Origin: Rachycentron canadum
Lineage: Eukaryota > Chordata > Actinopteri > Carangiformes > Rachycentridae
Length of the DNA: 64,000 nt
Direction of reading: 5' to 3'
NCBI GenBank assembly: GCA_038496675.1
Contig: CM076650.1
Location: 9,232,269 to 9,296,268, forward strand
Shown here: positions 26,345 to 38,900 of the stretch, one piece after another
Numbering within the stretch: the first letter of the stretch is position 1
Layout: each line of letters starts with the position of its first letter
Program-made: the position numbers and the translations under genes
The notes under the pieces: model-generated
What the model saw: the letters and a program-made list of their open reading frames with translations, nothing else
Told to the model about the DNA's origin: nothing
Database searches by the model: none

Positions 26345-26495
26345 ACAGGACTGTGTTGCCTCATAGCAAGAAGGATCTGGGTTCGAACCTTCTTGCTAGG
26401 ATTGACTCCCCCCCTCAAACCCTGACGGATAAGCGGTATAGATAATGGATGGATGGATGGATGGATGGATGGATGGATGGATGGATGGATGGATC
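26345..26495 (+). mobile_element. SINE-like teleost repeat fragment with (GGAT)n tail
   Basis: The sequence has AGCAAGAAGGATCTGGGTTC followed by GAACC, then a collapsed middle, GATAAGCGGTATAGATAATG and a (GGAT)n run of about 50 bp. This order (GTTCGAACC box, GATAAGCGG, GGAT tail) matches a very common teleost interspersed repeat in shortened form. The GTTCGAACC box resembles a tRNA B box, but I am not sure of the family name. The tail at 26445-26494 is a simple repeat likely to vary in length between individuals. Confidence 0.65.
26445..26494 (+). repeat. (GGAT)n tetranucleotide microsatellite
   Basis: About 12 perfect units of GGAT form the tail of the SINE-like element just upstream. Confidence 0.95.
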
Positions 26496-27994
26496 CTCCA
26501 ACCGATATCAGCAACCTCCATGCTGATTTGGCCAGTTACCTGCACAGAGCCTGTAGTAAATCTCTCTGGTTGTGTGCTATATGGACTTTGACTCCTTGCC
26601 TGATTCCTTTGTCGCCATCAGTCACACAGATTGAAGGAGCAACAGGACAAATGTTACCCCATTTGAGCAGAGTGATGAATCACATAGCCATACTAAGTCT
26701 GAGTTTGTTTACAATGTGAGAACTGATCACTATCACAACTGGGCTCTTAATTATCTCCTGGTTGCAAACACAATACAGATACATTCAGTATATAACCTTT
26801 ATTATTTACTGTAGCCTCATGCTGACTAATGGTCCTATGGTTTGTATTTAAGCAATATAGCCACTGATAGCAATGTAACAAGTGATTTAAATGGTGAACT
26901 GTTTACCACTGGTTTATTCATGAAATGTCATTTGTTCAGGGTTTTGTTGCATTTTATTTCAAATTCATGCGAGAAAAAGCCATTTGCATACATTTGCAAG
27001 TTTTTATCCTGCCTCTTCACAAGCTCTGTGGACATTTTTTTAAGAATATCTTGCAAGTACCTGTTTTTCCCCCCAGTGTAGGGCTTGGCTTGCTCTGCAG
27101 ACACGCACATTCTAAATCTAGCGTGGTTTAAATGAAGACCTGAAAACAGCAACATCACCCCTGTGCTACAGGAGCTGCAAAGATGTCAGTGCTACGGAGG
27201 TCTCTCAATAATACATGTTATGTATACGCATGGGAGGTAAGAATATTATCTCCAAAAAGGGAAGTGAGCCTTTCTCACCCCACCACAGCTGCCAGTAGTG
27301 TTGTGTAAATGGGACATAAATGGATGATGTGAAAATGTGCACACACCATATAAAGCGCACACAGGTGCCAGTAAAGACTATACAGTTTAAATTTGTTTGT
27401 CAAAGCAACAGCACACTCAAATTTTCATATTGCTATTTTAGCCCTGTTCTGTCCCCTGCACTCATTCTGTTGCCCTCTCAGTCTCTCACACTGTGGTTCC
27501 TTTTTGCTCCTCTTGTTATCTCTAAAACTTTATACACTCAGTAGAAGAGGCAGTCTATGACCCAGTTCTACAGCACAGTTTGAGATTTGATTTTGATATA
27601 AATTTGTATGCTTGTGCTGGTGTGCATGTGTGTGTGTGTCTGTCTGCGTGCACATGTGTGTGCATCAGAGATTTACCATGGCAAGGCTACATTATCACAG
27701 ACCAGTGCCTCTGCTGTCTGGTTTCATGGCTTATTCATCCATTCCCATTGGACAGAGCATCTCATTACTGGCCTACCAGTAGAAGTTTAGACTGCTATCA
27801 AAATAATACCATTTTACCACCCCAGAGCTCGCACTATCACCCTGTCCCAATTCTCATAGTTGCCTGCAGACAGCCAACTCTCCCTTACACTGTATCCCCT
27901 GTGACTGGTTTTATCTGAGTCTGACCTAAAAGCCTAAAGATCAACTATCTGATCCAGTTATAGTGACGAAAAAACTGTGCATGTGTGTATGTCA

Positions 27995-28103
27995 GTCATA
28001 GGGTACTTTTGGGGACAAATGTCAAACCCAAGACCAGCTAGTTGGGGACAAAAGCAATGTCCCCATTTGGGGGTCAATTTAATGCCCCAAAAGTGACCTA
28101 TGA

Positions 28104-28104
<1 letters not shown>
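27995..28104. repeat. 110 bp palindromic repeat with 20 bp imperfect inverted ends
   Basis: The left arm GTCATAGGGTACTTTTGGGG (27995-28014) pairs with the right arm CCCCAAAAGTGACCTATGAC (28085-28104), with two or three mismatches. Inside is a second inverted repeat, GGGGACA / TGTCCCC, at 28044-28064. It is followed directly by a GT microsatellite. It resembles a short palindromic repeat often found beside GT tracts in fish genomes. Confidence 0.65.

Positions 28105-28105
<1 letters not shown>

Positions 28106-28136
<31 letters not shown>
28106..28136 (+). repeat. (GT)n microsatellite beside the palindromic repeat
   Basis: This 31 bp GT run directly abuts the right arm of the 28.0 kb palindromic repeat. 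Confidence 0.93.
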
Positions 28137-28137
<1 letters not shown>

Positions 28138-28781
28138 TTGTCATCTTGACTGTAGGTATGTTTATGTGTGTGTGTCAGAGTTAGTGAGGTTATGGTAAAG
28201 GTTGGGGTTGGTCCTAGTTAATGTACAGTCAACAATGCAGTGTTCCCCCTAAGTCCCAAAAACAGGATAATGTTTGTATTTGATGGGGCTTAGTCTCCCA
28301 GGGGAATTCTAAGTTAATGATCTCCTTATTGTAAACGACATGTCACAAAAATGCCAGACAGCAGTTTAAATATAAATTCTGGGTTGTTCATGTCTGCATG
28401 TCACCAAATGTAAAGCTGTATTGCTAATTACACTACTCAGTGAAATGATTCTTCTTTCTTCCCTTGTGGCATTTTCTCACACTCACTCACATATGTTGCC
28501 ATTTTTCACTATGTAGTCATTAGCAGCTTACTTTGAACCAAAGGAATATTTGAAATGAAATGAAATATAGAGGATAATTATTAAACATTAAAACAATGTC
28601 TTTATTTATGATGCCTTCATGTTATCACTGTAGCGGTGAATAGAGGAACAAGTGTACTGAAGCACTCAGGGGAGACTAAAGGACACTTAAGGCCACGGCA
28701 TTTGAGTGTATGGCTGGTGGAAAACATTTTATCTGCAGTTTGCACATGGAGGGGATGTTGGAAAGAAGTTGGTGTGTCTTT

Positions 28782-28807
28782 GAGAGAGAGAGAGAGAGAG
28801 AGAGAGG
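28782..28807 (+). repeat. (GA)n microsatellite, 26 bp
   Basis: This is a perfect GA run, a pure purine strand. Confidence 0.93.
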
Positions 28808-30027
28808 ATGACAGAGAAATCATCAAATAAATTGCATGTAATGAAGGTGGAATGAGTTTAAACTCACATTACCTTGCATGCATGCAAGCATACAGACAAG
28901 GTTAACCATTCACACACATACACGTTACCTAAATACGTGAACACACATATTGCTGCATTTATGTGCATCATACTACATATGCGTGTAAAAGAGGGATAAA
29001 TTGTGCTCAGTGGGGCTGAAATAAATGCACATATGGCTTCCTCATTTCCCCCCTTCAATACTAAAAATGCTTCTTTTCTGCACAATTCCTCTGCATAATC
29101 TGTGAGATCCCCCAGGCATTAGGGCTCATGGGCAGAATATGAAAATAACTAATTCGGCCAATGCTACAGCGTGGCGTCAAAATGCAACTTGGAGAGAAAA
29201 ATGCAGAAAAAAGAGCATATTCCATTGACAAACTGCCTTAATTACCTGCCATGAGTAATTACTATTCCAATAAACTGAGCAGGAACATCAGGGATAACCC
29301 CAAGCATAGTATAGAGCAGTTAACTTAACATCCATATTAAACAATAGAGCTCTGGCAAGATCTATTATTCCAGGTCAATCATTCATCGGGTTCTTCATAT
29401 AGCTCATCTCTTTGCAACAAAACACATATAGGTCGAATAGATGAGAAAATGAGATGTGGTGTGAGGAGCCAAAGATGGAGGAGAGAGATTTAATAAATCT
29501 GGCCCGACATGATGCTGAGGCATGCTAGGGGCACAGCTCATGCCAAGTCCTTGTCTAAGTGATGAGAGGATGATAATGAGGACAAAATGGAGAGCGGAAG
29601 AAGGGGGCAATGAGAGTAGGTGTATAAAAGCATGTCTCACAGGTTTGTGTTTGTTTTTTTTTTTTTTTGCTATACCGTCCTCTATTTTTGCTCTGAGATT
29701 AAACTCTGGTTTTTCCATCATTCAAGCTCCATGCTGGGGCAATGTAACAGAGAGCAATGAAATCTTTCCTTTTGCTCCAATTCTAACATGCACCAGAGAA
29801 GGTGAGGGTCATGCATAATATCCTGTCTGACTCTGCTTAGTATCATCCTCAATAATGCAATGCAGTATTTATTATATTTGTTGGCATATAATAACTTAAA
29901 ATATTTATATGTTTGTATTGCACAGTGTATTGTATTAGAAATGTGTTGCTTCTTTATTTTCTAATTTACCTGACTAATTGGAAGCTATACATATTGAATC
30001 CGATACATAAAATGTAGAAAAGAACTG

Positions 30028-30407
30028 TGAATGTGCTTGAGTGGCCCAGTGCCCTGACTTGAATCCAATCGAACATCTCTGGAAAATGGCTGTCCACTGA
30101 CAGTCGCCACCCAACCTGACACAGCTTGAGAGAATCTGCAGAAAATGTCAGCGTATCCAATAAGACTGGAGGCTGCAGTCGCTGCCAAAGTTGCTTTAAC
30201 TAAGTGCTGAGTAAAGGGTCTGATTGTCAATGTCAATGTGTTATTTCCGTTTCTCTTTTTTAATACATTTGAAAAGGATCTTAAAGCTGTTTTTACTTTG
30301 TCATTCTGGGATACTGAGTGTAGTTCTGTAAGGGATTTTAGCATAAAGCCGCAACATAACAAAATATATAAAAATGAGGGAGTCTGAATACATTCTCAGT
30401 GCACTGC
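30028..30407 (+). mobile_element. 5'-truncated Tc1/mariner transposon remnant
   Basis: From 30030 the sequence matches the end of a fish Tc1 transposase gene: CTTGAGTGGCCCAG, then GACTTGAATCCAATCGAACA (the region of the third catalytic acidic residue, normally read PDLNPIEHLW). It continues into GCTGCCAAAG, TAAGTGCTGAGTAAAGGGTC and the 3' terminal region with GCAACATAACAAAA and a terminus near GTGCACTGCA. The reading frame is broken between the PS and DLNP positions, and part of the following helix is deleted. The 5' two thirds of the element is absent. It lies in the same sense as the host gene within the 20.6 kb intron. Confidence 0.85.
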
Positions 30408-32844
30408 ATGTGCATATGATCAATTTATTTCTCTTTCTTCTTGAAATGTTTATTTATGGTATACCTGTAGTCGTAACCTTTACAGCTAAGCTTTGTGGCC
30501 ATTTTAGCTTAAAGTATCAGATTTTTCACCAATTACATTTTTTTTGTGTGTTTTCAGGGTAGGACAGGGTTTGTTTAAAAGACTCTGCACACAGGTGTTT
30601 TACTACACTTATTCTGGTTGATTACACTTCTGCTCAAGCTGAAGGTGGGCAGAGATCGCCAGATAATTAATGATGTCACCAGGCTCCCACTCCTCATAAG
30701 GATAATAATAGTGTCACCCCCCCACCTTAACAACAGGTGCAACAAAGTTTACTTGAGAACGAGAGAGATTTCACATAAGTGCAGCGGTAAACCTCCACAC
30801 AGCCCTGTGAAAAGGTTTAATTAGCCAAAATAATTAAAATCACCAGTGGGGGTGTACCATAAGCTTGAAAGGACCACAAATTTTTATGGTTTCGGGATGT
30901 TATTTGCATCACCTTAAAAATCTTTTTCTTTTTTTTTTTCATGTTAGATTTTGCTTAGTTTTTATTGAACTTTTTAAGCTTCCTAAACACTTATAGTTCA
31001 CCCACACAGGTTTAGACCTTTTCTCACTACTGTGTGGGCATGCAAAATAGAGCTTGACTGACATCTCCAAGATCTTACAAATTCTGAATATAAACAGGGT
31101 TTATTTAGCGCAGTTACAGTACATTAGTGTTTTACTTGAATAGGTTGAGAGTCTTGTCTGGCCACCAAGAAAAGCTGAATTTGATTTATATATTTTGTTA
31201 CCAGCTTATTGCTGTTTAGAGCATTTCAACAAACAAGAATAACTCGCATCTATTCTACTTGTGTTTGTCCAATCGTGCATGGGGCATACCCACTGTGACA
31301 TGTGTCCTCCATTAGCATAACAAGAAGCTCATGTTGACTCATAATGTTGACACTGGAGTAAACTGTGAGTTTGGCTACATTGCAGGGATATGCTGCACAA
31401 GCACATTTCTATTATTTTGCTCACCCACATTTACAAAAATGGTCAGTTGGGTCTGGTCATTCCGTTTATGTGAGCAAAAAGAGTTGGATGTGTGCATAAA
31501 TTTGTTGTTTTAGACATTGGTATGTGTGGACATGCACATCCACACACACAGAAACACAACACACACCACGGGGGTGCTTGTGTGGTCAAATCCTCCATTA
31601 AATAGCCTTCATGTTTTTGTAATGAGGGCTGCCTGTGTCTGTGCAGAGTCCAAACTGAGACCACCTTTGTTTTAGGTCAAGGTCAAATATTTATCTTGTT
31701 GCCTTAGGCCAGTATTAGTATACTGCACCCTGTGTACATGGGCTATATTTTTTAGTTGAGAGAGAGGGGAGAGGGAAAGAGGCAACTACTAAAAAAAGAA
31801 TTTCCTGCCTAAAGTCTTGGCTTCCTTGCACATGTATTTTGGTGCCTTTGGAAGGTAGAAGCACAGAGGTCTTTTTATTGTTACAGTGTACATTCACTCC
31901 CATTTGCTTAAAGGTCACAGTCCTGTCCTGCTCCATGTTCGTCTGAAGTTAGATTTTTCAGGGAGACGTAACTTCCAGAACTCACTCCCTTTGTCTCCTT
32001 AACACCCTGAGAGGGAGCCCATGCAGAATGCTAACTACCTGCCTTGTCTATACCAATGATCTGCATCAACACAGCTCTTAAATCCCTCTCATTCATTGCG
32101 AAGGAGATGTGAGCTGCTGCCATGACATGATTTCAAAGGCTAGTTTTGATAGCAGAGTTCCTGCTGACCTTTCTTATAGGTTTTTGAAAGTTAGTCCCTT
32201 GAGGGGACTTAACCAGAGACTCACCTGGTTGTTAAGATCTCAATCTGCTCACTGCACATATTTTGTCTTTGCCTTTTTACACCTAACTTTCATCAGCTTT
32301 GAAAATTTGCAAATTTTCTGTAAAATGGAATAAAGCATTCTGTAAAATGAAAAAGAAGGCTATCAAATATATTTATATCTTGACAATTTGTATCTAAAAT
32401 CAAAGAGGAAAAATGTCTATTTAATGATATTGCTAAAACAGATCTTTACTTACATTTAAGATGTGGCACATTGGTCTAAAGTGAAATATCACAACATTTG
32501 AACTGGTTGAAAAAATCCAGGAGTTGTGGTTATTATCCTGTATGTATGTATTATGTATTTCCTTTTCAAAATGGTAATAGTTACTATGGGAAGATTAGTG
32601 TTAATCACGTATGTGTAAATAAGTTATTGAAGAAGGGAACAGAATTCACTGTGATGACTGTGAATATTACTTATGGTACACCATATACTCATTCTGTTGC
32701 TGCCCTTTTTTGCTCACCTTTTCTCCTATTCACACCTATGGTGTTGAGCTTGTCAACACCAACTGGCTCAGTGGATCACTCATGACATCCAAATTAGTCA
32801 GCTATAATTTACCCAATGTGTGTCCACTTTACTCCTGTAGCCCA

Positions 32845-32894
32845 TGAAATAATAATGATAATAATAATAATAATAATAATTATTATTATTATTT
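32845..32894 (+). repeat. (AAT)n-(ATT)n trinucleotide palindrome
   Basis: AAT units run to about 32880 and switch directly to ATT units, so the tract is largely self-complementary and could form a hairpin. Confidence 0.9.
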
Positions 32895-33455
32895 GTTATT
32901 CATTTTAGGAAATTACCCACATTAATCACTACACTTTAACATAGTTGATACAAATTTGGATTGATCAGATTCTCAGAGATTTTGTACCAAAGCTGTGGAT
33001 TTGATCCTGCATCACTTGTTGTTGAAGATTTAAATTGCATCATCAACCTTTATACAGTTTTATAATGTCCTGTTCCGAAGGTCAGAGGCACCATTACACT
33101 GATAAGATTGAACCCTATTGTGTAACGTTTTGTTAGTCAGAAATAATGCAGATAGCAGTAAATCTGCATTGTGATGGGGTTGATCATTATATTAGTACGA
33201 CCTCATCACAGCTGCAAAGATGCAGCACAGTTTAGCTGAAAAAGAGGCAAATGCCATGACAAGGCTTCACTTTGCTTCCTGCTCATTAGCATTCTTGGGA
33301 AACACAGTCTCAATTCCTCTGCTGTCTCTACTCTGTCTTTGTTCCTTTACCTTCATCCCTTGAAAGTCCCTATGGATTATGGGTCCTGCTGAGTGTGTTA
33401 ACCTACATCCTTGAGTGCGTCTCTGCAGACATTCACTCGCCCATTCCCATCTGTC

Positions 33456-33459
<4 letters not shown>

Positions 33460-33507
<48 letters not shown>
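33460..33507 (+). repeat. (GT)n microsatellite, about 48 bp
   Basis: This perfect GT run lies in the A-B intron and is followed by imperfect TG-rich sequence to about 33550. Confidence 0.95.
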
Positions 33508-33508
<1 letters not shown>

Positions 33509-34890
33509 ATGTGCAAGTGTGTCTGACAGAAAGTGTGAGTGTGCAGGTGTATTTGTATTGTATTGCCACCTAAAACTCCCTGCAGATCCATGGCCTTTCT
33601 ACCACGTCCCCATTCAATTCCTTCGCCAGTAAGAGTCAATGGAGCAAAGAACACCTATCATTTACTGCCTACCTATGTCAACAAGCCAATACAATCACCA
33701 CTAGCAACTGCAGCTCTCACACTCCATCTGCTTTGGTGTAGACATCACACACACACACACACTTTTTCTTCTTTTTTGCTCTCCCGCACACACATACCTG
33801 CACATGGTGTTGTTTGCATGCAGCATCCCCTTCAGTCCCCAAATAAAAGCTATAGAGGGACACAGATAAAGGTTTGTTAGTGCTTCCTCCCCTATGGTTG
33901 TTAATGAAACCTGCTATTCCTTACGGCTTAGTCCTATTAGGTCTCCCAGGACCCTGACATAGATCACCTTGACACAATCCCGTTGCAGCTTTCCAGGTAA
34001 CAGTTTAGTAATGATGTAGCTAGAAACAATCACATGCCACACAGAGCAAGGAATTGCTCTTCTGCTCTTTCTCTGTCCTTTGTTTTTTCTTCGATCTCAT
34101 TCTGTGTATGTGCCATTTGTATGCACGTTCCCAGTTGTAGTCCTGTCTCATGTGGATGTCCTTGGCTTTAACGCCTTTAAATGTGTCATCAAGGTTACAA
34201 GTGGTCGACATACTGATCAAATGACTTACACACGCTATTTATCAACCCACAAGGTGCTGTTTTGCAAGCGCTGTTTGGCTCCTTGAGGACAGATGTCAGA
34301 CTGTTGCCTAATCAGTTGGAGGTGGAGAGGAACAGCCTAAAGGCAAGAGATGAGATGCATCAGGATATACTCTAATTTTCATCATATGAAACTTGAGTCT
34401 CAGTTTAACAATAGAATGGGGAAGTGAAGCACACTGTTCATCAGTATTTTGGAGGAGGTAAAATAGCATTCATGAGTAAGTAAGCAGATGACGGAATGAG
34501 TAAATGTGTTTGAAGTCTGCGGTTGTTTTTGACTTCAATAGACTTTAGACTTTAAAGCCGAACTTGGGGAGTAACTAAGTAAAAAAAAAGCATTGTGGCT
34601 AATGTAGGTTGTCAGGACAATACCCTCGGGACACTCACTTAATTGTCACTGTGTCAAAAAGCGAAGCTGACAACAATGTTTGCTGCTTGTACCTTAATGT
34701 CATCTTATATGGTAAATTTATAATCCAAAGTTTGTCTGCATTAAAATGTCATCTGTTGTTTTTCCATTTGATGTTAAAAGAAACCAAGTTAGAGGACCGC
34801 CCCAACCTTTTCATGATGGATAGTGTCGACACTGTTTTTGATAAACCAAGCCCTTCTCTGGACTAAACTTTAGGGTGTAAAAAAAAAATA

Positions 34891-35170
34891 GATTGATAGT
34901 TTGGGAAATGTGCTCTTTTGCTTCAGAGAATTAGATGAGAAGATAAATACCACTGTAATTTTTGCACATTAAATATGAAGCTGCAGCCAGTAAACTAGAA
35001 GACCTCGAGAGTTTTCAAGGAAGTCTCTAACTAAAACCACAACTTGTTTTTTTTTTTTTTTAACACTTGGTGGGTGTTCTGTGTTTGGGGGATTCAGGGG
35101 TGTATGTGCACACATATCTAAATTTCAGCAAGAGAGCAAATGAGAGTATTTTCCACAACTGTTCCTTTAA
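34891..35170. mobile_element. non-autonomous DNA element (MITE) with long imperfect inverted termini
   Basis: The left end reads AGTTTGGGAAATGTGCTCTT followed by TTGCTTC. The right end reads CAGCAAGAGAGCAAATGAGA and then TATTTTCCACAACTGTTCC. Reverse-complemented, the right end resembles the left over about 35 bases. Ends of this type (GCAAATNAG...TTTCC...CTATTCCTTTAA) belong to a common teleost repeat. The interior includes an A-rich and a T-rich run and no coding sequence. Exact boundaries and target duplication are uncertain. Confidence 0.6.
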
Positions 35171-35442
35171 TAATTAACATTTCATTTCCTCATCATTTCT
35201 TCATCAAGCCGGTGTTCACTACCTTTAAGTGAAAAAAGAAAACATGCACCCCATCCTCCAGTAAGTGCATGCTTGTCAGAATCATTGGCAGTCTAGATAC
35301 TGTTGGTTGGCTTCTTTTTCAAGAGAAATTACAGGACAAAAACCATCTGCTTGACACAGATGAAAGGAGACTCTGTTTTGTCAGCTTTTATACAGTTTGT
35401 TGAAAAATAATTATGAAGCCTTGGTGGCTCTCTGTGGGGGCA

Positions 35443-35443
35443 G

Positions 35444-35474
<31 letters not shown>

Positions 35475-35511
35475 TCTCGCTCTCTTTCTCTCTCTCTCTC
35501 TCCCTCTCTCT
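35443..35511 (+). repeat. (CT)n-rich tract, 69 bp
   Basis: Imperfect CT repeats are interrupted by TTTC and TCGC. This is an almost pure pyrimidine strand. Confidence 0.92.
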
Positions 35512-35938
35512 GTTTCTTAGTCATTACACTTAAAAAGCCGAAGTGATTTTCTCCTCAGTTTTTCCAAATCCGATGCGTGAGAATGATTTTTAGGGTTTTT
35601 CAAGTTTTGCAGTGCAGAAATATTGTGCAGCGTATTTTGACCCCCTTGCCATCTAAGTGTTGATAATGTAGTATTCATAGAGTAAGTGGTGGCCAAGGTC
35701 ATCATCTGGATACACAGTACGCTTTGTGTCACTGCACCATCTGCCCTCTCCCACTCAACCATCTCCTCCACCTACCCTCATTCAATTGTCATTGATCTGC
35801 ACTCAGCTTTTCAAGGACTTCACACTGAATGTATGCCAGCCATCCTCATTGTCAGAAATGTACACACACAACTCAATGTACACAATTGAAAACAAGAATA
35901 CATACATTTTTGATCTCTTGTCTTAACTGTGGTGCTAC

Positions 35939-35985
35939 ACACACACACACACGCACATATATATACACACACACAGACAGACATA
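35939..35985 (+). repeat. compound (AC)n-(AT)n microsatellite
   Basis: AC runs alternate with two short AT runs and an ACAG patch. Confidence 0.88.
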
Positions 35986-38900
35986 TATATGGGGGTCTGT
36001 AAGTGTGTTTCTGCTTGTGATCACCATTGCCCAATTCATGCTACATGTCTGTCCATATATCATATCAGTTTGTTTATAATTTGGCGCGTAACTACTATCA
36101 TGCACGTTGAAGGATAGGCTCACATTTCTATCAAGACTATCTCAAAACAATCCTGGCACGATTACGTGTATATTGAAAAAGTTACAGCTTTGTGTAATCA
36201 TTCCTTCAATTAACCCTTATCACAGCGACAAAAGTGATGCAGGATCAAATCCACAGGTCCTGCTCTGTGAAAAAATGCATAACAAAGATAAAATAAAGCT
36301 AAGGGTTTTTTTGTACAAAATTCCTGCATGTGTTACTGTCCCTCTCCTCTGTGTCCATGGAAGCACAAAAAATTAGGGTGTGACTATGAAGTATTAATTA
36401 AGTAAAATTATCAGATATGGTTGAATATTACAGGAAATTGATCTCAGTGGTGAACATGAAATTTTATAGATTAGGTTCTGCTTCTCAAAGGTTCAAGATA
36501 TCAGTATCTGAAAATGGGCAGATAGCGGGGCATCCAAGTCAGTTCATTATTTTTTTAATTCAACTCGCCTTTTCAGTCTGACGTCCACTGGCTCCACACA
36601 AACTGCCACTAGTCCCTCAGCCAGGGAATACCCTCATAAGCACTATGATCTGTTCATACATTATGTTGTTGATGTAGGTCTGTTTTAAAAACAACAGGCA
36701 GCAGGAGTGGGTTTCCTGCCCTATTTTCACCTTAACCACATTTGGACGCTACACACATGCACACATGTTCTGTAATGTTGAATTTAATTACAACTGACTC
36801 GTTGGTTCTTTTTAGACAGAAATCTTTTACATTTCTCCATAAGTCTACATGGGCCTTCTGTTAATTGGATCATTGCAATATTCCCAGCTTGATATGCACT
36901 AGCTGCTGCACACAGCTGCAACATATGGAAACATAGCATTTACACTATACTGACTTGCTGTCCAGAAACATTATATTGGTGAAGAGCTTCACTCTTCCCT
37001 ATAGAAGCTTGTATATCAATGTACAACAAGGGACTTTCTCATTTATATCATCCTCTCCCCCATTGGAGTTTCTTGAAATTAAATGAAAAGTATCGACATT
37101 GCACTGAACAGTCAACTGCCTACTTTTGTGTTCCTGTCTTGATGTCACTGGTTAAAGAAATATCATCCCTTCTGGATATTTATTTCCACCTTGCCTCTTC
37201 TGTGAAAACAGCTTATATCATACATTTCTGGCACTGGTTAAGCACTAACATAAAAGTAAATGTAGTGTGATGACAGTTCTCGTCATGCAGGAACACAGTG
37301 GTGTCTGTGATGGAACTGGAACAAATAGGATGTGTTGAAACTCACAAATCTTGTGCAAGTATGCATCTTGCCCTGACATAGCTGCTATTCTGCGTATTAC
37401 AGATGTATTGCAGCAGACAAACAGACTTTTTTTTACATTGCATAGATTTGCATGTTGTAGAGACTGATCACACTGGTTTATTCTGGATAAATCAGCTTGT
37501 TTTGATTGAAAATTTGATGCATGTTTGACCTTTCAAGCATAAAAAGGTTTGAGCATGCCACTGACACTAAAAAAAATACTCAATTTCAGCACCAGGGAGA
37601 TTTTTTTTTTTACAAAACTTAAATACAAGATGTTTTGAATTAATTTTAGATTCAGACTGAATATATGTTTTTCGTGGAAGTATCTTTCATCAAGAGAAAA
37701 CCAGGGCAGCTTTTTCTTTGGGAATATACTTCAAGTGGTCCAGACAAGTGTGTGCTCAGTATAGAGTCCCCTGGTGATTGCCAGCTCTATGAACAATGCC
37801 TGCAGTGTAGTTTTATTGACTAAGTCGGTCCTGCAGTTGAAAAATGTACAATTACTGCTGAGTCACATGATAATGTCATTCATCTGCAATAAAAAGCTGG
37901 ACCAGCAGTATCAATTCAAAAGCTGGCATTCCGCATTATTACAGTCCCATGTCCTAACATCTGTCCTCAGTGAAAACTAGCCAGTGCTATATTTAGCCCA
38001 CCCGTCCAGCTTTATATAGGTCAAGAATCCCATCTACACTTTCACTGCTACACTTGAAGGCTGTAGCATTGTCTTTGCCTGTGCAGGATCCTGGCAATTA
38101 GTTTTCTCTGACCACTCCCATTCCACAGGTAATGTAGAGCATTAAGGTGTCCTGAAGGACTCCGAAACCAAATCCTCCGTGGGCAAAATCCATCACAGCA
38201 AACCAAAATTGTTTTTCCAGGTCCTGCTTTATTTTTAGTTTTCTACAGTTGAAGCTAAAGTCCTTGTGAGGGGAAAAGCCAGTGGTGTTTTGCCTCTTTT
38301 CTGTGGCTATCAGATGTTCCCACAGAGAAAAACGTCTGACGGCTACAGGAGTATTTCTGCTTTGAAGTTTTTTGGGTTTTTTTTATGAACTTTCCCCACC
38401 CACAAGCCCCCTAAATTCACACCTTAGAAAAGGTCTGAATTGTCTTTTGCTCAGCATCACTGTAAATCTGTCTTTTAGCTGGCAACATGATAACAGAAAG
38501 AGAGCGTTTGCTTGGCCACCTCTAAATCCTCAGGGTTGTCTTTTCTTTGTCCATTTGACACCAATGTTTTTCGCAGTATGATTATTATTGTTTACACACC
38601 CATACCACCTTTCTCTCCTCCACTATGTGCAAAGCAAACCAGGATGAGCAAAAGCAAAAATGTATCTGGTTATAGAACGATAAAGCCACTCCTGAAAATT
38701 ACCAGTTGTAACTATAAATTTCACAACGGCCAACACATTACACAGTATCCTTGGTGATTTCACCCGACAAAAAAATTATTATCTGTATCTGCCATCTAAC
38801 TACCAAACAAGCAAACATCAGTAGTAATCACAGTACTTAGAATAATAGTGGAAAAAAAACTGATATTGGTTAATTGTATTGTAATGTAATACACTGAAAA

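Noticed and set aside
26365..26397. Possible tRNA gene because of GGTTCGAACC
   Set aside because: No acceptor stem, D arm or anticodon arm can be drawn. It fits the head of a SINE-like repeat.
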